DNA from: Saccharum officinarum
Taxonomy: Eukaryota > Streptophyta > Magnoliopsida > Poales > Poaceae
DNA: 64,000 nt
Assembly (NCBI GenBank): GCA_020631735.1
Contig: CM036215.1
Coordinates: forward strand, 18,431,410-18,495,409
Direction of reading: 5' to 3'
The notes beneath the pieces were generated by a model. It did no database searches, was not told where the DNA came from, and worked only from the letters and a program-made list of their open reading frames with translations. This document shows, in pieces, positions 58,821 to 64,000 of the stretch. The position numbers and the translations under genes were made by a program. How positions within the stretch are numbered: the stretch's first letter is position 1; the number at the start of each line of letters is the position of its first letter.

Positions 58821-60190
58821 GTCGTGATGACACTGTTGGCATGCTGGTGGTTCACCAACTATCCTACGTGATGTGGTCTTGCCATGGCCTTCATCATCGT
58901 CTCCTGTTCTCCTGGTGCCGTCGTGGCGACAGTGCAGGAGCAAGTAGCTGATCCTAGGTCGTCGGTCACCTTTGTTGGTCGTGATGCTGGTGGCCTCAAC
59001 CCTGGACTGCGAAGTCGAGGTCCCCGGTGGCCTAGGTGGTCTTGAAAGTCAAGGTCGGGGTCATGCCTCCCATCCTGCAGAGCGTGGGGCCGTATGCCTG
59101 TCTTATCGGGCTGGATTTGGACTGTGCGGTGCCGTACCGGTTGTCATCATCTAGCAGTGTTGTCTCGTCCACGTGGCGGCATGCAGGGATGCCGTCTGCC
59201 CATGAGATGGCTGTACGTTTAGTCCTAGCGGAGTGAGTGGAGCGTGCCTGTCTCCGTCAGAGCAGACGTACTTGACCGCGTCCGACCTCTCCCTGTCCCT
59301 CCTCGGGGGTCGAGCGAGGAAGAGGTCAAGGGCGGCTGCGCATAGTGGAAGGAGAAGGGAGAGGTCGTGGTGGACCATTTGTCTTGGCGTTTGGCCCGGG
59401 GCCTTTCTGGCTTAGATGAACCGCGGCTGCTGGGCCTCAGCCAGTTGGGCTGCTCGAGAAGCTAACTAATCAGTGCCCTAAGATACCCGGGATATCTTGA
59501 CCCCGATAATTAGTTTTAAACTATTGTTGGCACGTGACCTTATTGTCTCGCATATTTCAGACTAAATATGTTTAACCTATTTATATTAAGCAATGTCCAT
59601 TTTTTATCTACCTGCCCGCACACCTACAACAAGCACACGGCCTTTCTTCCCCACGCCCACCTCTCTTTCTCAGAAGCTGTCTTCCATCTATCTCTCATCT
59701 CTTGCGAGCTCCTCCCCAGCAGCCACACCCGCGCCTCACTGTGCCCACGCGACGCCCGCGCCCATGCCCCACCACGCCCCCACTGTTAGGGTTTTGGCGG
59801 CGGTGACTTCAATGCTGGCGAGGTATGTCCTCCTCCGTGCCCGCACCCGCCCCACCCCCTTCTTCTCCAACTCCGGCGGGCTTATAAGAGAGGGGGTTTG
59901 AGGGAGGCAGGCCAGCCACACGGTGGGGTCGGCACAGGGCCGTTTAGGGGCCCTTGCGGCGGTGGAGGCGGCCGGGCCAGGTTGGGGCGATGGAGCTCCA
60001 TGGCCCAAGCTCGCCGCGGAAGAAGGACAGGGGAGGAGAAGGCGGCGGCCACCGTGGGCACACTACGGTTTTGCTGGAGCTAGCTCTGTGGCTGCCACCA
60101 CCGCCGCGGAGATCCGGCGTAAGGAAAAAGACAACGGTCTTGCACAAGGAGATGTGCGTTCAAAGCACTAAACACATCTACGGCCATGCA
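58821..60190. other. Unassigned sequence between the transposon nest and the DBR locus
   Basis: 58821-59480 is GC-rich and reads like LTR-type DNA (GGGGTCGAGCGAGGAAGAG at about 59306) but has no termini. 59560-60180 looks like an upstream region and first exon: a C-rich leader, then ATGCCCCACCACGCCCC at 59764 and ATGCTGGCGAG|GTATGTCC at 59812-59829, with open frames on both strands. No product can be recognised and no downstream exon found. Confidence 0.35.
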
Positions 60191-60559
60191 TTAGCCGCAT
60201 CCATTTATCCACATTTATATTATAATATGCAAGTTTCATAATAAATGTTGTGTTTTGTAGCCTTTTACCAAATTTTTGTTAACTTACTATTTATCAAAAT
60301 GTTCGCTGGATTAAAGCTAATCGTGTATTAGATTTTTTATTGGATGACAAGTGATATCCGCACAGCGGCACAGGAACAGATTGCATAATATGCATGAATC
60401 GCTCGATCTGACCGCTCCAGACCGTTGGTGACCAGTCACGGTCGTTCCAGAACATAACTGTCTAACAGCAGCCTCCACGACCAAACGCAGAAAATGGTTT
60501 CCTTGGGTTGCCAAGTGCCCCACTTCGGCAGCTGCTGTCCCAACTGCCAAAGAATACCA

Positions 60560-60792
60560 TTTTCGTTTTTCAATGAGTTAAATGATTTGAACTTTGACTA
60601 AATTTATATAAAAAAGTATAAACATATATAATACAAAATAAGTATTATTAGATTAGTTATAGAATATATTTTTATAATAATTTTATTTAGAGATTTAAAT
60701 ATTAATACTATTTGCTATAAATTTAGTTAAACTTTAACTTTTTTTTGACTGACATGGATCATATAATTGTATTGTTTTATTGACGGAGGGAG
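60560..60792. mobile_element. AT-rich Stowaway-like MITE remnant
   Basis: A very AT-rich stretch ends with TTGACGGAGGGAG, whose reverse CTCCCTCCGTCAA is the typical Stowaway/mariner terminal sequence in grasses. The left terminus is not recognisable, so it is probably truncated. It interrupts the first copy of the DBR promoter duplication. Confidence 0.5.
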
Positions 60793-61024
60793 TCCCTCGA
60801 ATTGACTCCTCCATGGCGCGCGCTCTGGTGACGAGTCGTGGGCATTCCAGAGCATATCTACTACTGTCGCTCAGCCGCCACGGACCACACGATGACACGC
60901 CATAATAAATGCGTTCCAACGCAGTGGCCAATAGGGGCGCTGCCTGCACCGTGCCGCACTCTCCAGGCGTCTGCCGATATCTCCGCGGGAGTGAGATTCA
61001 GTTGAGAGCAGCACACGCAGAGCC

Positions 61025-61147
61025 ATGACGGCTGTTTGGACCGATGGGCAGGGGCAGGAGGTGCCGAACAAGCGGGTGATCCTGAAGCGCTACGTGACGG
61101 GGTTCCCCACGGAGGAGGATATGGAGGTGGTCACCATTTATGTTTAA
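61025..61147 (+). pseudogene. Truncated DBR exon 1 (duplicate stub)
   Basis: ATG at 61025 opens a 40-codon frame whose residues 10-37 ([20 protein letters not shown], then EEDMEVVT) equal residues 9-36 of the exon 1 at 62415. Homology stops exactly after GTGGTCACC (61135), where the second copy of the upstream duplication begins; the frame then runs into a stop at 61145. This is therefore the breakpoint of an unequal tandem duplication. The N-terminal residues differ (MTAVWTDGQ versus MAAAASADG). It cannot make an enzyme. Confidence 0.9.
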
Positions 61148-62206
61148 CCATTTATATATTATAATTATGTAAGTTTCATAACAAATGTTGTGTTTTGTAG
61201 CCTTTATGCCAAACTTATGTAAACTTATTTATCAAAATGTTCGCTTGATTAAAGCGAATCGTGTATTAGAATTTTTAGATGAGAAGTGATACCCTTACGG
61301 TGGCACAGAAGCATCTGCACTGTGTGTGCATTATGGACTTATATTAAAAAGAATGTGAGCCTAAAGCGGGCACAATAATACAACAGCGATAATAAACTCA
61401 ACAAAAAGGAAAAAAACAACTCTAATTTGTCAGAGTGGGACATCGGCACGAACTGCATAACGCCAAGGTTCAACTCAAAAAAGAAGAGAAAAAAAGCATA
61501 ACCACCGACAACTCCAACCACCACGCTACACCACCAACCCCGACGACTAAGGACGTCAAGGCGAAAACACCGTCGTCACCGCTCGCGGCGTCGTTACCGA
61601 CGATGATCCACACCGGGCTACCTGCTGCCAAGCAGGATTGGCCGCCGTAGGTTGCTGCAACCCGTGTAGCCCTCCCGCAATCGGATCCGCTTGCGTCGCC
61701 TGTCAAGACGATGTACCACACCGGGCTAAACACCGCCAAGCAGGGCTAGCCGCCGTAGCCCGCTGCAAGCTGCCAAACAAAACGCGTGAGCACCAAGCCT
61801 CTGGCGCTTACCAAGCCAATCCCGTGTCCATTGAGATCCAAGCGCACACACCGTAGCTTTCGGACCTAGCTACCTCATCAAAGGTAAAAGTGTCACATAT
61901 GTCCTTCAGCTGCCGGTCAGAACGCCTCATTACGCCGAAAACGGCCGCCGCAATGCGGGACCACCCGCCGCCAGAGGTTAGTGGGTATGTAGTAAGTTGG
62001 TTGCTGCTCTGGGAGACTCGTTTGGTCTAGGCAACAGTATCCCACCACAGGCATAAAGAATCTGAGATTGTTCGTGACACATGCAAGCAACTTTCTCATC
62101 AGGGTCAAACCATGTGCGTGAATCGCTGGATCAGATCGTTGGTGACGAGTCATGGTCGTTCCAGAACATAGCCGTCTCACAGCCTCCACGGACCACACGT
62201 CAGGCA

Positions 62207-62290
62207 GTCCAACTCGGCTGCTGCACCCGTAGACCGCAGTCCCGTGCTGTCCAACTCGGCTGCTGCACCCGTAGACCGTCGGCAGGCCTG
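62207..62290. repeat. 42-bp tandem duplication in the DBR promoter
   Basis: GTCCAACTCGGCTGCTGCAC and the following CCGTAGACCG occur at 62207 and again at 62249, about 100 bp upstream of the TATA box. Confidence 0.9.
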
Positions 62291-62348
62291 GCCGTGCTTT
62301 TTAGGGCCGTGCTAGTGCCAGCCCAGCAGGCCTGGCCCATCTGGCCAT

Positions 62349-62672
<324 letters not shown>

Positions 62673-62935
62673 TGACCACTACCAAGAAGTCGTATTTTAT
62701 TTTATCATCAGATCAGAATTCAGATCATATATATAAAAAAAGAGACCGCGCGGATTGTTTTTGTTTGCTTCCGGCAGTAGTTGCACATAAACAAGTACTG
62801 CTCCTCTGGATCGTCGTCCCGGGTAAAATTTGATGTTTTTTCGACGTGGGGGAAGTAACTAAAGAAATCCATAGAAACGTGTAGTCAACGAGAATTAAGG
62901 GTAAAAAAAATTTGACGCCAAGGTCAAAGATAAGC

Positions 62936-63051
62936 GCCCTGTTCGTTTGGACTTATCAGCAGAATCAGCAGCCATCCAGCAGTGTTTTTCTCTCACAACA
63001 AACCAGCGAACAGTGCTTTCAGCACAATAAACCAGCGAAACGAACAGGCTG
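62936..63051. mobile_element. Short hAT-like MITE
   Basis: Starts GCCCTGTTCGTTTGGACTTA and ends CGAAACGAACAGGC, inverted ends sharing GCC(C)TGTTCGTTT. The interior has CAGCAG and TTTTTCTCTCACAACAAACC, typical of abundant Andropogoneae MITEs. Same style as 2433-2527. It lies in the first intron position of the right-hand DBR copy. Confidence 0.75.
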
Positions 63052-63649
63052 AAGGTTTTTCCGATGTTCGTTTGATTTTTGGAGAAATCTCAGAGGATTT
63101 GAACTTTGAATGCGCAATGAATCACCCGGTAATAGCAGGGAGATTCGGCAGTTAGCATGGGGAGCTAGGTAAGGAGCAATTCACGCCAGGGTCTACATAT
63201 AGCTTAGCCAAAAGACTTATCAGGCGAGCCTAGGGAAGAACAACAGAGAGAGCCTTTGTTCCCATCTACTGTGCGCACATGCATATGCCTCTTTGTAAGC
63301 CCGTGCAGGCTGAAATGCATAAGACTCCCAAAGCGGATTAAGCATATCCTCGCTCTCTCTACCTTTTCCTCTCTCATTCCAGAAAAGAAGTGCAATATGC
63401 GATCAATAAGCTTACGGATTCAATACCTTTGATAGCATCATAAGTAGTGCCGTAGGTTCAATCCCAACCAATGCCCAGCTTCAGTAAATAGAAGAAGGGT
63501 TAACGATGAAGTCTAAACGAATGAACGAAAATTACGGTTAAGGCATTTGAGAATATTAGCATTGGGCACTCTAACTTGAAGGAAAGAAGCCAAAGCCAGT
63601 CCAGTTGCTCGAACTCAGACTATCTACGAAAAAGATGGCATTCTCCCTT
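63052..63649. other. Non-homologous sequence where DBR exons 2-4 should be
   Basis: No similarity to the left-hand DBR gene was found; AT-moderate sequence with short frames only. It probably arrived by insertion together with loss of exons 2-4. Confidence 0.5.
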
Positions 63650-63745
63650 AATCTACCTTGTTTTGAGAAACGGGGATCCCTTAATCTGCCTTGTTTTGAG
63701 AAGCGGGGATCCCTTAATCTGCATTGTTTTGAGAAGCAGGGAGGT
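63650..63745 (+). repeat. 33-bp tandem repeat, 2.9 copies
   Basis: Units AATCT(A/G)C(C/A)TTGTTTTGAG followed by AA(A/G)C(G/A)GGGATCCCTT start at 63650, 63683 and 63716. The length is a multiple of three, so one frame reads an 11-residue repeat (RGSLNLPCFEK), but there is no sign that it is translated. Confidence 0.92.
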
Positions 63746-63792
63746 AGTTTTGTCAAGCTCGTTAAACGCAATGACAGTCAAGGCTAGGAAGA

Positions 63793-64000
63793 AGGAGGTT
63801 GGCCAGCCAGCTCTTCTTTTGTGCATTGTACACTTCTTCTACTTCAGCATCGCCAGAGACAGGGGTACTGATCATTTCAGCTGTGTCGTTACCATTGCTC
63901 ATGTACTTCCCAGAGGGCATTGACATCTACTTTGAGAACGTGGGTGGTGGCACACTGGAGACCGTGCTATCCAACATGCGCAACCATGGGTGGATCCCTA
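63793..64000 (+). pseudogene. DBR exon-4 end, intron 4 and exon-5 start, 3' cut by window
   Basis: Colinear with 1097-1303: AGGAGGTTGGCCAGCCAGCT, CATTGTACACTT, CAGCATCGCCAGA, TGATCATTTCAGCTGTGT, then exon 5 from about 63903 ([15 protein letters not shown]). The exon-5 acceptor CTCAG|G of the intact gene reads CTCATG here, so the AG is lost. Substitutions in exon 5 include Arg to Trp in GRIP and Pro to Ser in LPNM. It could not be spliced as in the intact gene. Confidence 0.85.

Larger units (their letters stand above)
60195..62200 (+). repeat. Tandem duplication of DBR upstream region, rearranged
   Basis: 60195-60400 is repeated at 61136-61340 (TAAGTTTCATAACAAATG-type start, TGTTGTGTTTTGTAGCC, ATTTATCAAAATGTTCGC, AATCGTGTATTAGA). 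A second module (GAATCGCT(C/G)GATC, TGGTGAC(C/G)AGTC, CGTTCCAGAACATA, CCTCCACG) occurs at about 60396-60475, in diverged form at 60827-60895, and at 62120-62200. About 750 bp of unrelated DNA (61341-62090, itself with two imperfect copies of CACACCGGGCTA.. about 110 bp apart) separates the modules in the second copy. Confidence 0.8.

Overview
This is plant nuclear DNA from a grass, most likely a panicoid/Andropogoneae species (sorghum, sugarcane or maize relatives). Three things suggest this: intron-split genes with GT..AG junctions, grass-type Ty3/gypsy, copia, CACTA and MITE sequences, and GC-rich coding exons in AT-rich, repeat-dominated DNA. No bacterial-type operons, rRNA, tRNA or CRISPR arrays are visible. 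Host-like genes occupy only a few kilobases.

Layout. (1) 241-1581 holds exons 2-5 of an NADPH-dependent alkenal double-bond reductase (DBR); exon 1 lies left of the window. (2) 2540-9671 is a composite. A non-autonomous element carrying a twin-CX9C gene fragment is split by a CACTA element (2814-8897) with matched TIRs and an ACG target duplication. The CACTA contains a broken, truncated TNP2-type transposase, arrays of TTTGCC(G/T)AGCGCC subterminal motifs and a 574-bp-arm inverted repeat. (3) 9672-16683 holds LTR-element debris on the minus strand, three MITEs or LTR pieces, and a truncated second CACTA-like element. (4) 16684-58820 is a deeply nested retrotransposon block. (5) 58821-64000 returns to the DBR locus: a rearranged, tandemly duplicated DBR promoter/exon-1 region, one exon-1 stub, one full exon 1, and at the right edge an exon-4/intron-4/exon-5 fragment.

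The nest can be ordered from target duplications and from sequences that resume after each insertion. A minus-strand gypsy LTR (24268-25324 + 58542-58820) is split by a non-coding large LTR element (25325-58536, TSD GTTTG). The left LTR of that element is split by a 7.2-kb chromovirus-like solo LTR (28539-35706, TSD GCTAT), which contains a copia-type solo LTR and an RTE LINE tail. Its right LTR is split by a 16.2-kb LTR element (41085-57332) and by a 414-bp solo LTR (TSD CAAGG). The 16.2-kb element contains a decayed plus-strand gypsy element, two almost identical 1.9-kb direct repeats and, between those repeats, an apparently intact two-exon gene (54116-55047). That gene encodes an Ala/Ser/Arg-rich protein with a cathepsin-propeptide inhibitor (I29) domain and no protease domain.

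How the genes relate. The DBR copies at both ends look like members of one locus pushed apart by about 60 kb of transposon insertions; DBRs reduce reactive alkenals with NADPH. The I29-only protein would be expected to inhibit papain-like cysteine proteases. All other protein-coding sequence is transposon-derived and carries stops or frameshifts. Coordinates of exon junctions and element termini were read by eye; family names are inferences from recognisable motifs, not from database searches.
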